Shown here: piece by piece, positions 44,106-52,212 of the stretch
Numbering within the stretch: the first letter of the stretch is position 1
Layout: every line of letters starts with the position of its first letter
Assembly (NCBI GenBank): GCA_934479825.1
Contig: CAKSOW010000006.1
Coordinates: forward strand, 1-64,000
DNA: 64,000 nt
Direction: 5' to 3'
Source: an uncultured Eubacteriales bacterium
GTDB taxonomy: Bacteria; Bacillota; Clostridia; Oscillospirales; CAG-382
Notes under the pieces: generated by a model
Databases searched by the model: none
Seen by the model: only the letters and a program-made list of their open reading frames with translations
Told to the model about the DNA's origin: nothing
Translations under genes and position numbers: made by a program

Positions 44106-46196
44106 TTATTCGACAACGCGCGGAACGGTAATATACTCCGCCGTTTTGGTTTTGGCATTGGCAAGAAGCTCGGCACGTGTGAAGTTCTGCTCGGGCACAT
44201 CCTCACGGAAAACATTGCTTGTCGGAACAAGATGTTCCCGCACCGGCACACCGGCCGTATCAAGCTCATTCAAGGCGTTGGCAAAATCAATAACGGCCTC
44301 CATGTCCTGTTCCAACTTCTCTTTTTTATCTTCGTCAACCGTTAATTTAGCCAATGCGGCAACTGCGTCCACATCGATTTTCTTGGTTTTCTTTTTTGCG
44401 GAAACACGCGTACCGTCTGCCGCTACCGTTTCGGAAAGCGAAAGAAGCGAGAGTTCCTCCAACTGCTTCATATCAACCACATTCGGCGCTTCGGTCATCA
44501 GGCAGGACGCGTCTTTGGTCTTCGGGAACGCGATCACATCACGAAGCGAATCCGCGCCGCGCATCAACATGACAAGCCGGTCAAGCCCGAATGCAAAGCC
44601 GGCGTGCGGCGGCGTTCCATAGCGAAATGCGTTAATCATAAAACCAAAACGTTCCTCGGTCTGTTCCTTGGTAAAGCCGAGAGCTTTGAACATTTTCTGC
44701 TGAATCTTGCGGTCATGGATACGGACAGAACCGCTGCCAAGCTCCACACCGTTCAAAACAACGTCATACGCTTGCGCGCGGACCCGTTCGGGATCGCTTT
44801 CAAGATATTCCAAATCCTCCGGATACGGCATAGTAAACGGATGGTGCATAGCCACAAAGCGTTCTTCCTCCTCCGAATACTCGAATTCCGGAAAGTCCGT
44901 GACAAAGAGCAATTTATAGTCGTCTTTTTTCTTTAAGCCCAACATCGTTCCAAGGTCATTTCTGAGAGCGCCGAGTACGCGTCGGACACTTGCCAATTTA
45001 TCGGCGCAGAACAGCACAAAATCACCGGGCTTCGCGTCAACGCGTGCAAGAAGTTCTTTCATGACGTCGTCCGAAAAATATTTGGTGAGAATGGTATACA
45101 ATTCTCCGTCCGGACGCACGGCAATCCATGCCATGCCTTTTGCGCCGTAGGAAACGGCTTTGTCGGTTAACTCTTCAATTTGCGAACGCGTAAAGTCGCT
45201 TTTGCCGCACACGTTTATCGCACGCACAACGCCTCCGCTTACCGTTACCGACTTGAAAACCGAAAAATCGCTCTTTGCTGCGATATCCGTTACATCCACA
45301 ATCGGGAGTTCAAAGCGTAAATCCGGCTTATCACAGCCGTATTTGTCCATGCATTCTTTCCAGGTAATTCGCGGAAACGCATAGTTTATGTCCACATCAA
45401 GCGCCTGCTTGAAGATGTATTTAAACAGCTTTTCAAGATGGATCAATACATCTTCCTGCTCAACAAACGAAAGCTCCATATCCACTTGGGTAAACTCCGG
45501 CTGTCGGTCGGCTCGCAGATCCTCATCGCGGAAGCAACGCGCGATCTGATAGTACTTATCCATGCCGCCCACCATAAGCAGTTGCTTGAAAATCTGCGGC
45601 GATTGCGGCAAGGCGTAAAACATGCCCGGATGTACGCGGCTGGGAACGAGATAGTCGCGCGCTCCCTCCGGGGTGGATTTGGTTAAATACGGTGTTTCCA
45701 CTTCGGTAAAGCCGTCGTTATCGAGATAACTCCGGGTAATCCGGGAGACTTTATGACGGAAACGCAGATTTTCCTGCATTTCTTCACGCCGGATATCCAG
45801 AAAACGGTATTTTAGTCTCAGGTCTTCTCTTACCGATGCCGCGTCCTCCAACTGAAACGGCAAAGGCTTTGATTCTGACAATAGTTCCAGACGGTCGGCG
45901 GCAAGCTCCACCGTACCGGTTTTGATTTTCGGGTTGACGGTATCTTCGCTTCTCAAACGAATCCTGCCGCCGACGGAAATCACATACTGATTTTTCAGGT
46001 TTTCCGCGATATGAAAATGTTCCGGCGATAAAAGGCTTTCATCAAAAACGACCTGTAAAGTGCCCTCACGGTCTTTTAAATCGATGAACACAACGCCGCC
46101 CATGTCGCGTTTGGTCTGCACCCAGCCGCACACAGAGGCGTCTTTTCCGACGTAGTCCTCCGTAAGCACACCGCAATACACTGTTCTTTTCTCCAT
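44106..46196 (-). CDS. aspS-gatC: Aspartyl-tRNA synthetase fused to GatC
   Basis: A 696-residue fusion. Residues 1-590 are a complete bacterial AspRS: anticodon-binding OB fold (about 1-105; KRDMGGVVFIDLKDREGTLQ), class II core with motif 2 RCFRDEDLRADRQPEFTQ, an inserted GAD domain, and motif 3 GFAFGLDRLVMLM, ending NVVDMKQLEELSL. After a Lys-rich linker (KKKTKK), residues about 604-696 are a full GatC (VDAVAALAKL, MEAVIDFANALNELD, PTSNVFREDVP). GatC clamps GatA to GatB, so the fusion ties AspRS physically to the amidotransferase encoded next. ATG 46196 is used because AAAGGA is 8 nt before it; the ATG at 46205 abuts that site. A T-box leader precedes it. The residue after KRD is Met, where discriminating enzymes often have Leu and several non-discriminating ones His, so tRNA specificity is not settled by eye. 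Confidence 0.93.
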   Translation of the reverse strand: MEKRTVYCGVLTEDYVGKDASVCGWVQTKRDMGGVVFIDLKDREGTLQVVFDESLLSPEHFHIAENLKNQYVISVGGRIRLRSEDTVNPKIKTGTVELAADRLELLSESKPLPFQLEDAASVREDLRLKYRFLDIRREEMQENLRFRHKVSRITRSYLDNDGFTEVETPYLTKSTPEGARDYLVPSRVHPGMFYALPQSPQIFKQLLMVGGMDKYYQIARCFRDEDLRADRQPEFTQVDMELSFVEQEDVLIHLEKLFKYIFKQALDVDINYAFPRITWKECMDKYGCDKPDLRFELPIVDVTDIAAKSDFSVFKSVTVSGGVVRAINVCGKSDFTRSQIEELTDKAVSYGAKGMAWIAVRPDGELYTILTKYFSDDVMKELLARVDAKPGDFVLFCADKLASVRRVLGALRNDLGTMLGLKKKDDYKLLFVTDFPEFEYSEEEERFVAMHHPFTMPYPEDLEYLESDPERVRAQAYDVVLNGVELGSGSVRIHDRKIQQKMFKALGFTKEQTEERFGFMINAFRYGTPPHAGFAFGLDRLVMLMRGADSLRDVIAFPKTKDASCLMTEAPNVVDMKQLEELSLLSLSETVAADGTRVSAKKKTKKIDVDAVAALAKLTVDEDKKEKLEQDMEAVIDFANALNELDTAGVPVREHLVPTSNVFREDVPEQNFTRAELLANAKTKTAEYITVPRVVE

Positions 46197-46240
46197 GTTT
46201 TTCATCCTTTCCGATCTTTCCGAAAAGGCGTAAAAGTGCA

Positions 46241-46516
46241 AACAAAAAGTCCCTGTGGAATTTCTTCCACAGGGACGAAAACTTTCCGTGTTGCCACCCT
46301 TGTTGACTGCGCATGCAGTCCGCTCTTTCCGGTACAAATTTATACCTTGCCGCTATAACGTGCGGACTTTCCGGTCGAAACTACTTGCACAGTTGCTTTC
46401 GCCCCGACAGCTCCGGGCTGTTCTTCCTCACTATCCGGACGTGCCGCGCTTTCAGCATATACGCCGCTCTCTGAAACGTCTTTTGATGCGATTACTCTTC
46501 CCATCCTTGCTGTTGG
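46241..46516 (-). promoter_or_regulatory. T-box riboswitch leader of the aspS-gatC/gatA/gatB operon
   Basis: Minus strand. The T-box core AGGGTGGCAACACGG is at 46286-46300 and is followed by the terminator stem GTCCCTGTGGAA/TTCCACAGGGAC (46249-46276) and a T5GTTT tract. The UGGC bulge would pair with a tRNA having discriminator G73, as tRNA-Asp and tRNA-Asn do. Stem I is visible: AGTA (46493-46496) opposite GGAAGAACAG, with upper-stem pairs TCGC/GTGA, the AGAGAG and GCTGAAAGC elements distally. The specifier read from this fold is AAC (46420-46422, Asn), followed by A; GAA in a shifted register is the alternative. It should raise operon expression when the sensed tRNA is uncharged. Confidence 0.88.
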
Positions 46517-46521
46517 GAAAA

Positions 46522-46549
46522 AGTATAGCACTTTTTTTGTATTTGTCAA
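46522..46549 (-). promoter_or_regulatory. Sigma-A promoter of the T-box/aspS operon
   Basis: Minus strand TTGACA, 16 bp, TATACT. Transcription would begin near 46515, giving a leader of about 320 nt. Confidence 0.8.
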
Positions 46550-46586
46550 GCACAAAAAACATGTTTTTACGATAAATTCACATTTT

Positions 46587-47147
46587 TTAAAAGAATAGCG
46601 GTTCTATTTGCTTTCCCTCCATAGCAAGAGCTATCGTTTCATCTACACGCTTGAAATCACAGACCAGACTGTATGGTTTCCCTTTCGGATCATCCTGCGA
46701 AAGGGGCACAAAGTATACATTTTTGCGAACGAGCATTTTGGCAAGGCTCTCCGCATTGCCCGAAAGTGCGTCGTTGGTTGCCAAAGCAATCACAAGCGGC
46801 CGTCCGGTTCTCAAATGTGCCTTGGCGGCCAATGTCACAGGGGTATCGTATATTCCGGCGGCAAGCTTGGAAAGCGTGTTTCCCGTACAGGGACAAATGC
46901 ACAGACAATCAAGTTTGATTTTCGGACCGAGCGGTTCAGCACCCGTCAAGGTGTGTACCGCTTCGTGACAGCACAATTTTTCGATACGGGAGACAAAATA
47001 AGAGGCCGTCCCGAAACGCGTATCGGTCGAATATGCATGATCGGAGAGGATCGGAAGTATTTCATCGTATTTTTTGGTTAACTCTTCTAATGCTTTCAAG
47101 CACTTTTCAAAGTTGCAGAATGAACCGGTCACCGCAAAGCCTAACAT
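46587..47147 (-). CDS. dpaB: Dipicolinate synthase subunit B
   Basis: A 186-residue flavoprotein of the SpoVFB family, which with DpaA oxidises dihydrodipicolinate to dipicolinic acid, the spore-core calcium chelator. It begins MLGFAVTGSFCNF (FMN site) and carries the CICPCTGNTLSKLAAGIYDTP and PLVIALATNDALSGNAE segments typical of the family. ATG 47147 has AGGGGA 6-7 nt upstream; a frame starting far upstream would overlap dpaA. It begins 1 bp after the dpaA stop (TAAAATG), so the two are coupled. Its presence marks the organism as an endospore former or a recent descendant. Confidence 0.92.
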   Translation of the reverse strand: MLGFAVTGSFCNFEKCLKALEELTKKYDEILPILSDHAYSTDTRFGTASYFVSRIEKLCCHEAVHTLTGAEPLGPKIKLDCLCICPCTGNTLSKLAAGIYDTPVTLAAKAHLRTGRPLVIALATNDALSGNAESLAKMLVRKNVYFVPLSQDDPKGKPYSLVCDFKRVDETIALAMEGKQIEPLFF

Positions 47148-47148
47148 T

Positions 47149-48039
47149 TTATTTTCCCCTTTCGTCATATTCATCAAGAACCGTAAGTACCGTATCCGCA
47201 AGAATTCTGCCGGCTGATACCGGTGCGTTTTTTCCCGGAAGCCCCAGCGCCCAAAGCGTTTGGATGCCGGCGTTCTCCGCCGACGCAAAATCCACGCCTC
47301 CCGGCTTTGAGGCGAGATCGATAATCAACGAATCCTTTCGGGCATGCGCTAAAACCTCTGTGTTCAATACCGGCCTTGGCACAGTATTGAAAATCAAAGC
47401 GCATTGCGGAAGAACTTCTGCAATCCGCGCCGTCTGAATCGCTTTGCACCCGGCGGTCTTTGCCCAGACCAAGTCCTCGCTCTTGCGCGCCGAAGCATAC
47501 ACATCTGCGCCGAAAGCACAGAGCAGGCGGCACAATACCTTTCCGATACGGCCATAGCCAACAACGAGAACCGTAAGACCAGACAGTGTGACCGGCAGTT
47601 CACGCAGTGCGATTTCAAGCGCCGCTTCTGCCGTCGGTACAGCGTTTGCCGTCTGAAAATCTTCCCGTGCGGCATAGTTGATTACGTCTCTGTCTCGTAA
47701 GACAGCATGTTTTTCAAGTTTTAAACAACCGCCGCCGTATAAAACAAGCGTATTCTCGGGAACAAGTCCGAATACTTCATCCAAAAGAATGCAATCCCCG
47801 GAAAAAGGCGCATTGACGGTAATCCCGTCGCAGGTAGCCGGAATCGGAAGAACCAAAGCGTCCGCCATGGAAAGCACGTCCTCCGCCGTATCGCATTTGG
47901 TACAAAGACCTATGCTTCCCTTATATTCATCCAATCCATATAAAGCGGTTTCAATGCCTTCTTTGGCAAGTTTTTCAGCGGCATGTACCTGCCTTGCATC
48001 GCCGCCGATAAAAGCAATTTTTAATGTATCGTATTTCAT
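47149..48039 (-). CDS. dpaA: Dipicolinate synthase subunit A
   Basis: A 296-residue SpoVFA-family dehydrogenase. The N-terminal part begins LKIAFIGGDARQVHAAEKL; the C-terminal Rossmann domain has VLVVGYGRIGKVLCRLL (GxGxxG, about residue 155), ending in a helix with TVLTVLDEY. Partner of DpaB in the mother cell. The ATG at 48039 lacks a clear Shine-Dalgarno. In Bacillus the pair is followed by asd-dapG-dapA; here it stands alone with only dpaB, and precursor supply must come from elsewhere. Expression should be late-sporulation specific. Confidence 0.92.
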   Translation of the reverse strand: MKYDTLKIAFIGGDARQVHAAEKLAKEGIETALYGLDEYKGSIGLCTKCDTAEDVLSMADALVLPIPATCDGITVNAPFSGDCILLDEVFGLVPENTLVLYGGGCLKLEKHAVLRDRDVINYAAREDFQTANAVPTAEAALEIALRELPVTLSGLTVLVVGYGRIGKVLCRLLCAFGADVYASARKSEDLVWAKTAGCKAIQTARIAEVLPQCALIFNTVPRPVLNTEVLAHARKDSLIIDLASKPGGVDFASAENAGIQTLWALGLPGKNAPVSAGRILADTVLTVLDEYDERGK

Positions 48040-48113
48040 GGTTTTCAGCGCATTTGAGCGCCATTATCCCACCTTTCCTGACACACGCGTCCACAAAACA
48101 GGCGCGTCTTTTA

Positions 48114-48141
48114 CAGCATATGCCGCGTGTTTTCCGGCGGT
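48114..48141 (-). promoter_or_regulatory. Possible sigma-K-like promoter of dpaAB
   Basis: Minus strand AC, 17 bp, CATATGCTG, compared with the mother-cell sigma-K pattern AC-16/17-CATAnnnTA (one mismatch, TG for TA). It sits about 75 bp before the dpaA start. There is no good sigma-A promoter here, which fits sporulation control, but the motif is short and the call is weak. Confidence 0.25.
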
Positions 48142-48228
48142 TCGTCTGATTGAATCAAACAAAACATCCAAAAGCGGCCAAAACCTGCGATTCTTTTTCG
48201 TTCGGATACATAAATTTAAAAAAAATCA

Positions 48229-48257
48229 TTGAAAATAAGTGATATCTATTGTATAAT
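48229..48257 (+). promoter_or_regulatory. Sigma-A promoter of the phoH-ybeY/era operon
   Basis: TTGAAA, 17 bp, TATAAT, ending 72 bp before the phoH ATG. Confidence 0.82.
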
Positions 48258-48329
48258 AATAGACATGAAAATATTGATTTCTTGTCTGTGCTAACTTTGA
48301 TCTTTATATTTTTCTGAAAGGAAATCCTT

Positions 48330-49349
48330 ATGGCAGAAAAATTAGTGAATATCCCGTCGGCCGAGCGTCGGGCCGGCATTTTCGGGAGCTTTGATTCCAA
48401 TACACGCATTATCGAAAGCGAATTCGGTGTGCAGTTATTTGAATGCTCCGACGGCATCCGCGTGATCGGCGATGAAATGCATGATGTGGAAAATGCGGTC
48501 AATGCCATTGAATATCTTTTAAAAATGACCGAACGCGGCGAAACCTTAAACGAACAGACCGTGCGCTATGTCATCGGTATGGTGGGCGCCGGCAGCGCCG
48601 GTTTGCTTCACAGTCTCGACGGAGACTGCGTATGCATTACCTCGCGAGGAAAGCCCATAAAAGCCAAAACCGTCGGACAGAAGAACTATCTTGACTCAAT
48701 TGCGGCAAACACCGTCACGATTGCCGTCGGCCCTGCCGGAACCGGCAAGACCTTTCTTGCCGTCGCCATGGCTGTAAATGCGCTGCGTGCCAAGCAGGTA
48801 AACCGGATCATTCTGACGCGGCCTGCCGTCGAAGCCGGCGAACGGCTGGGTTTTCTTCCGGGCGACCTGCAAAGCAAGATCGACCCGTATCTGCGCCCCT
48901 TGTATGACGCGTTGTTTGAAATGCTCGGCATGGAGGGCTATACAAGAAACGTAGAAAAAGGCGCCATCGAAATCGCACCGCTTGCCTATATGCGCGGTCG
49001 GACGCTGGACGATTCCTTTATTATTCTGGATGAGGCGCAGAACACCACGCCCGAACAGATGAAAATGTTCTTGACCCGTTTAGGATTCGGCTCAAAAGCC
49101 GTGGTAACCGGCGATATCACGCAGATAGACCTGCCGCGCGGTACAAAAAGCGGCCTTGCCGAAGCCGTTCAGGTATTAAAAGATATTCCGGATATTGCCG
49201 TGCATTTTCTGTCCGACCGCGACATTGTACGGCATTCGTTGGTTCAAAAGATCATACGCGCATACGAGAAATACGAAAACAGCGGCAGAAACGCAGAAAA
49301 TAAGGCATCTTCTGTCCATTCAGATACAACTGCACCGCTTGACAACTAA
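48330..49349 (+). CDS. PhoH-family ATPase
   Basis: A 339-residue PhoH/YbeZ-type P-loop ATPase. The first 120 residues form a KH-like RNA-binding region (GSFDSNTRIIESEFGVQL). The ATPase follows with Walker A GPAGTGKTFLA (about residue 134), the RPAVEAGERLGFLPGDL segment, Walker B FIILDEAQNTTPEQMKMFLTRLG (quoted in part), and TGDITQIDLP. In bacteria it is nearly always next to ybeY and is thought to act in RNA metabolism with it. It heads a plus-strand run with 13 bp to the YbeY-Era gene. GAAAGGAAATCC precedes the ATG. Confidence 0.92.
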   Translation: MAEKLVNIPSAERRAGIFGSFDSNTRIIESEFGVQLFECSDGIRVIGDEMHDVENAVNAIEYLLKMTERGETLNEQTVRYVIGMVGAGSAGLLHSLDGDCVCITSRGKPIKAKTVGQKNYLDSIAANTVTIAVGPAGTGKTFLAVAMAVNALRAKQVNRIILTRPAVEAGERLGFLPGDLQSKIDPYLRPLYDALFEMLGMEGYTRNVEKGAIEIAPLAYMRGRTLDDSFIILDEAQNTTPEQMKMFLTRLGFGSKAVVTGDITQIDLPRGTKSGLAEAVQVLKDIPDIAVHFLSDRDIVRHSLVQKIIRAYEKYENSGRNAENKASSVHSDTTAPLDN

Positions 49350-49362
49350 GGAGAAAGACAGT

Positions 49363-50775
49363 ATGAAACACACGATATACACGCAAAACAAACAGGACAA
49401 AGTCGAATTGACGCCGGCGTTGCGCGCCCTTGCCAAAAAAGTTATCTGCGCCGCGCTTGATGACCAGGAAATTGATTTTCCGACCGAAATCTCCCTCACT
49501 TTCGTCGATAACGACGAGATTCACGCTTTGAACAAAGAATACCGCGGCAAAGATGCGCCGACCGACGTGCTCTCTTTCCCGATGTTTGAAAACGGCGAGA
49601 TTGAATACGACGATGAAACCGGTGAACCGTGCGCGCTCGGCGACATTGTCATTTCTTTGGAACGCGCCGCAGCACAGGCCCATGAATACGGACATTCCTT
49701 AGAACGCGAGGTTGGCTTTTTATGCGTTCACTCCGTTCTTCATCTTCTCGGCTATGATCATGAAACCAGTAAAGAAGACGAAGAATATATGAACGATACC
49801 TGCGAGGACGTTCTCGATTCTCTCGGATTGAAGCGAAACACAGCCGTGTCGGTTACAACCGAAACCGGCGAGACCATTCCGGTAAAAGACATGAAAACCG
49901 CGTTTATTTCCATTGTCGGACGTCCGAATGTCGGAAAAAGCACCCTTCTCAACGCTATTATCGGCGAAAAAGTCGCGGCGGTCTCCAAAAAACCGCAAAC
50001 CACGCGTGACCGCATTACCGGTATTCACACGATTGGAAATGAGCAATATGTATTCGTAGACACCCCCGGTTTACACAAACCCAAGAACAAACTCGGTGAA
50101 TACATGGTCAATGCCGCCAAAACAGCTATTCCCGATACGGATGCCGTTATTCTTGTCGTTGAAAGCGGCGAGAATATCACTCCGGCAGACCGCGATATCG
50201 TTGAGAATTTAAAAAGCTATCATTTGCCGGCCATTTTAGTCATCAACAAAGTGGATATAGCCAAAAAGGACAAGTTACTTGTCACAATCGACAAATACTC
50301 CAAAATGTTTGATTTCAAGTCCATTATCCCGATCAGCGCGCTCACCGGCGAGGGGGTGGACATTGTCATGAACGAGTTAAAGCCGTTTTTGCGGAACGAA
50401 CGCTGGTATTTTCCGGAGGATATGGTGACCGACCAGACAGTGCGCCAGATCGCGGCCGAAACGATTCGCGAAAAACTGCTTCGTCTGCTTGACGAAGAGA
50501 TTCCGCACGGCATTGCCGTCACGGTGGAAGATTACGTTGAAAAGCCGGATATCATCGAGATCCGCGCTGAAATCTACTGTGAAAAAGAAGCTCATAAGAA
50601 AATCATCATCGGCAAGAACGGCGAGACCTTGAAAAAAGCGGCCACCTATGCCCGTGAGGACATCGAGGCGCTTGCCGGCAAAAAAGTTTATCTCAACCTT
50701 TGGGTCAAGGTAAAGGAAAACTGGCGTGACAGTGAACTCAACATGGCGCGTCTCGGCTTCAAAAAAGAGGATTAA
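49363..50775 (+). CDS. ybeY-era: YbeY endoribonuclease fused to GTPase Era
   Basis: A 470-residue fusion in one frame. Residues 1-157 are YbeY: EISLTFVDNDEIHALNKEYR, TDVLSFPM, and the zinc motif HSVLHLLGYDH (about 123-133). After a linker of about 18 residues (TAVSVTTETGETIP), residues 177-470 are a complete Era: G1 GRPNVGKST, G3 DTPG, G4 NKVD, and the C-terminal KH domain (KIIIGKNGETLKKAA). Both halves mature the 16S rRNA 3' end and are reported to interact in E. coli, so the fusion is functionally coherent. The internal ATG at 49891 lacks a good ribosome site. Usual intervening genes (dgkA, cdd) are missing. TAAGGAG precedes ATG 49363. RecO follows after 3 bp. Confidence 0.93.
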   Translation: MKHTIYTQNKQDKVELTPALRALAKKVICAALDDQEIDFPTEISLTFVDNDEIHALNKEYRGKDAPTDVLSFPMFENGEIEYDDETGEPCALGDIVISLERAAAQAHEYGHSLEREVGFLCVHSVLHLLGYDHETSKEDEEYMNDTCEDVLDSLGLKRNTAVSVTTETGETIPVKDMKTAFISIVGRPNVGKSTLLNAIIGEKVAAVSKKPQTTRDRITGIHTIGNEQYVFVDTPGLHKPKNKLGEYMVNAAKTAIPDTDAVILVVESGENITPADRDIVENLKSYHLPAILVINKVDIAKKDKLLVTIDKYSKMFDFKSIIPISALTGEGVDIVMNELKPFLRNERWYFPEDMVTDQTVRQIAAETIREKLLRLLDEEIPHGIAVTVEDYVEKPDIIEIRAEIYCEKEAHKKIIIGKNGETLKKAATYAREDIEALAGKKVYLNLWVKVKENWRDSELNMARLGFKKED

Positions 50776-50778
50776 GCA

Positions 50779-51603
50779 TTGACGGAAATTACGACGGACG
50801 CTGTCGTTCTGCGGCAAACCGATTATAAAGAAAGCGACCGCATTCTCACCGTTTTAACGCCGGAGCGCGGTATCTTAACAGTCGGCGCAAAAGGCGTTCG
50901 CAACATCAAAAGCAAGAACAGCGCCGCCGTACAACTGTTTTCGTACAGCGAATTGGAACTTGTGCAGACCGGTTCACGCTATACATTACAAACGGCAACA
51001 TTAAAGAACGGCTTCTTTGGCTTGCGTTCCGATTTAAACCGCTATTCCCTTGCCTGTTACGCTGCCGACGCCGCCGCACATTTCTGCACGGAAGCCGGCG
51101 ACGAATCCGAACCGTTCCGGCTGCTTTTAAACCTGTTCTATGCCCTTGCTGAATCCAAAGAAAAGCCGTTATGGCTGTTAAAAGCAGCTTTTGAATTAAA
51201 GCTTTGCACGGTTTGCGGTTTCATGCCCGAACTTGGCGCGTGCACGGTCTGCGGAAAAACGACAACAAGTGTGGATGTGCCGGATGAAGCTTTCTTGACC
51301 GGGAATAAATATCGGTTTTCGCTTCTTGAAAGCGGCCTTGTCTGCAAAGACTGCTATGCGGCGTCGCGTACATTTTCTCTTGTAGCACCCGGCAGCATGC
51401 CGATTCCCAAGGATTACACACGGCCGCTCTCGTTTGCTGCCCTTACTGCAGCTCGCTATGTTGCAATTTCCCCGGTTTCACGATTTATCAATTTCCGGCT
51501 TGCTGAAGAGCAAGCTTCCGATTTCTGCGACCTTGCCGAGAACTATTTATTGTTTCTTGCCGAGCGCGGTTTTGACACATTAAAATACTACAAGTCACTT
51601 TAA
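50779..51603 (+). CDS. recO: DNA repair protein RecO
   Basis: A 274-residue recombination mediator. The N-terminal OB fold starts TTDAVVLRQTDYKESDRILTVL and has GVRNIKS. The C-terminal part has the zinc cysteines CTVCGFMPELGACTVCG and a later CKDCY. RecO loads RecA with RecF/RecR. The start is TTG 50779, with AGAGG about 8 nt upstream inside the end of era; no ATG is available at the expected position. era-recO adjacency is usual in Firmicutes and supports the reading. Confidence 0.92.
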   Translation: MTEITTDAVVLRQTDYKESDRILTVLTPERGILTVGAKGVRNIKSKNSAAVQLFSYSELELVQTGSRYTLQTATLKNGFFGLRSDLNRYSLACYAADAAAHFCTEAGDESEPFRLLLNLFYALAESKEKPLWLLKAAFELKLCTVCGFMPELGACTVCGKTTTSVDVPDEAFLTGNKYRFSLLESGLVCKDCYAASRTFSLVAPGSMPIPKDYTRPLSFAALTAARYVAISPVSRFINFRLAEEQASDFCDLAENYLLFLAERGFDTLKYYKSL

Positions 51604-51628
51604 TTTTGCAATTCAAAGGAGAACCTTT

Positions 51629-52165
51629 ATGAATATCTGGCACGACATTGACGAAAAGCGCATTCATCCCGAAGATTTTATTTCGGTTATCGAAATCAAA
51701 AAAGGCAGCAAGAAAAAATACGAATTAGACAAAGAAACCGGTTTTATCATCTTGGACCGCATTCTTTACACCTCCACCCACTATCCGGCCAATTACGGTT
51801 TCATTCCGCGCACTCTTGCTGACGACGGCGACCCGCTGGACGTTTTGGTGCTCAGCAACGAAGAAATTGATCCGCTTGTTCTTGTTCGCAGTTATCCGAT
51901 CGGGGTCATCACTATGTTGGATAACGGAAAGAACGATGAAAAGATCATCGCGATTCCTTATGAAGATCCGATGTTCAACACCTATTTGGATATTACGGAT
52001 CTGCCGAGTCACATTTTTGAGGAAATGCGCCACTTTTTCTCAGTCTACAAGCAGTTGGAGGGCAAAAAAACAGCCGTCAATGAAGTACAGGGGCAGAAAC
52101 GCGCTTTGGAAATCATCCGCAACTGCATCGAAAACTATAAAACCATTTACGGGCAGAAATACTAA
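51629..52165 (+). CDS. ppa: Inorganic pyrophosphatase (family I)
   Basis: A 178-residue soluble enzyme hydrolysing pyrophosphate from biosynthetic reactions. The family I signature DDGDPLDVLV (about 69-78) is intact, as are IEIKKGSKKKYELDK, YPANYGFIPRTL and the C-terminal HFFSVYKQLEGKK. Length is usual. AAAGGAG lies 8 nt before the ATG, and the gene is 25 bp after recO. Many Clostridia use family II enzymes or membrane pyrophosphatases, so a family I copy is a useful marker. Confidence 0.95.
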   Translation: MNIWHDIDEKRIHPEDFISVIEIKKGSKKKYELDKETGFIILDRILYTSTHYPANYGFIPRTLADDGDPLDVLVLSNEEIDPLVLVRSYPIGVITMLDNGKNDEKIIAIPYEDPMFNTYLDITDLPSHIFEEMRHFFSVYKQLEGKKTAVNEVQGQKRALEIIRNCIENYKTIYGQKY

Positions 52166-52212
52166 ATCATTCTGTTTTCCGTTTTGGTTTACCGCTAAAA
52201 GTAAGGAAAACT

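Noticed and set aside
46255..46575. 106-codon plus-strand frame opposite the aspS leader
   Set aside because: It lies over the T-box leader and promoter of the minus strand; its composition and missing ribosome site do not support a gene.
49195..49362. N-terminal extension of the YbeY-Era frame to 49195
   Set aside because: The extra 56 codons overlap phoH out of frame, match nothing in YbeY, and the TAAGGAG site points to the ATG at 49363.
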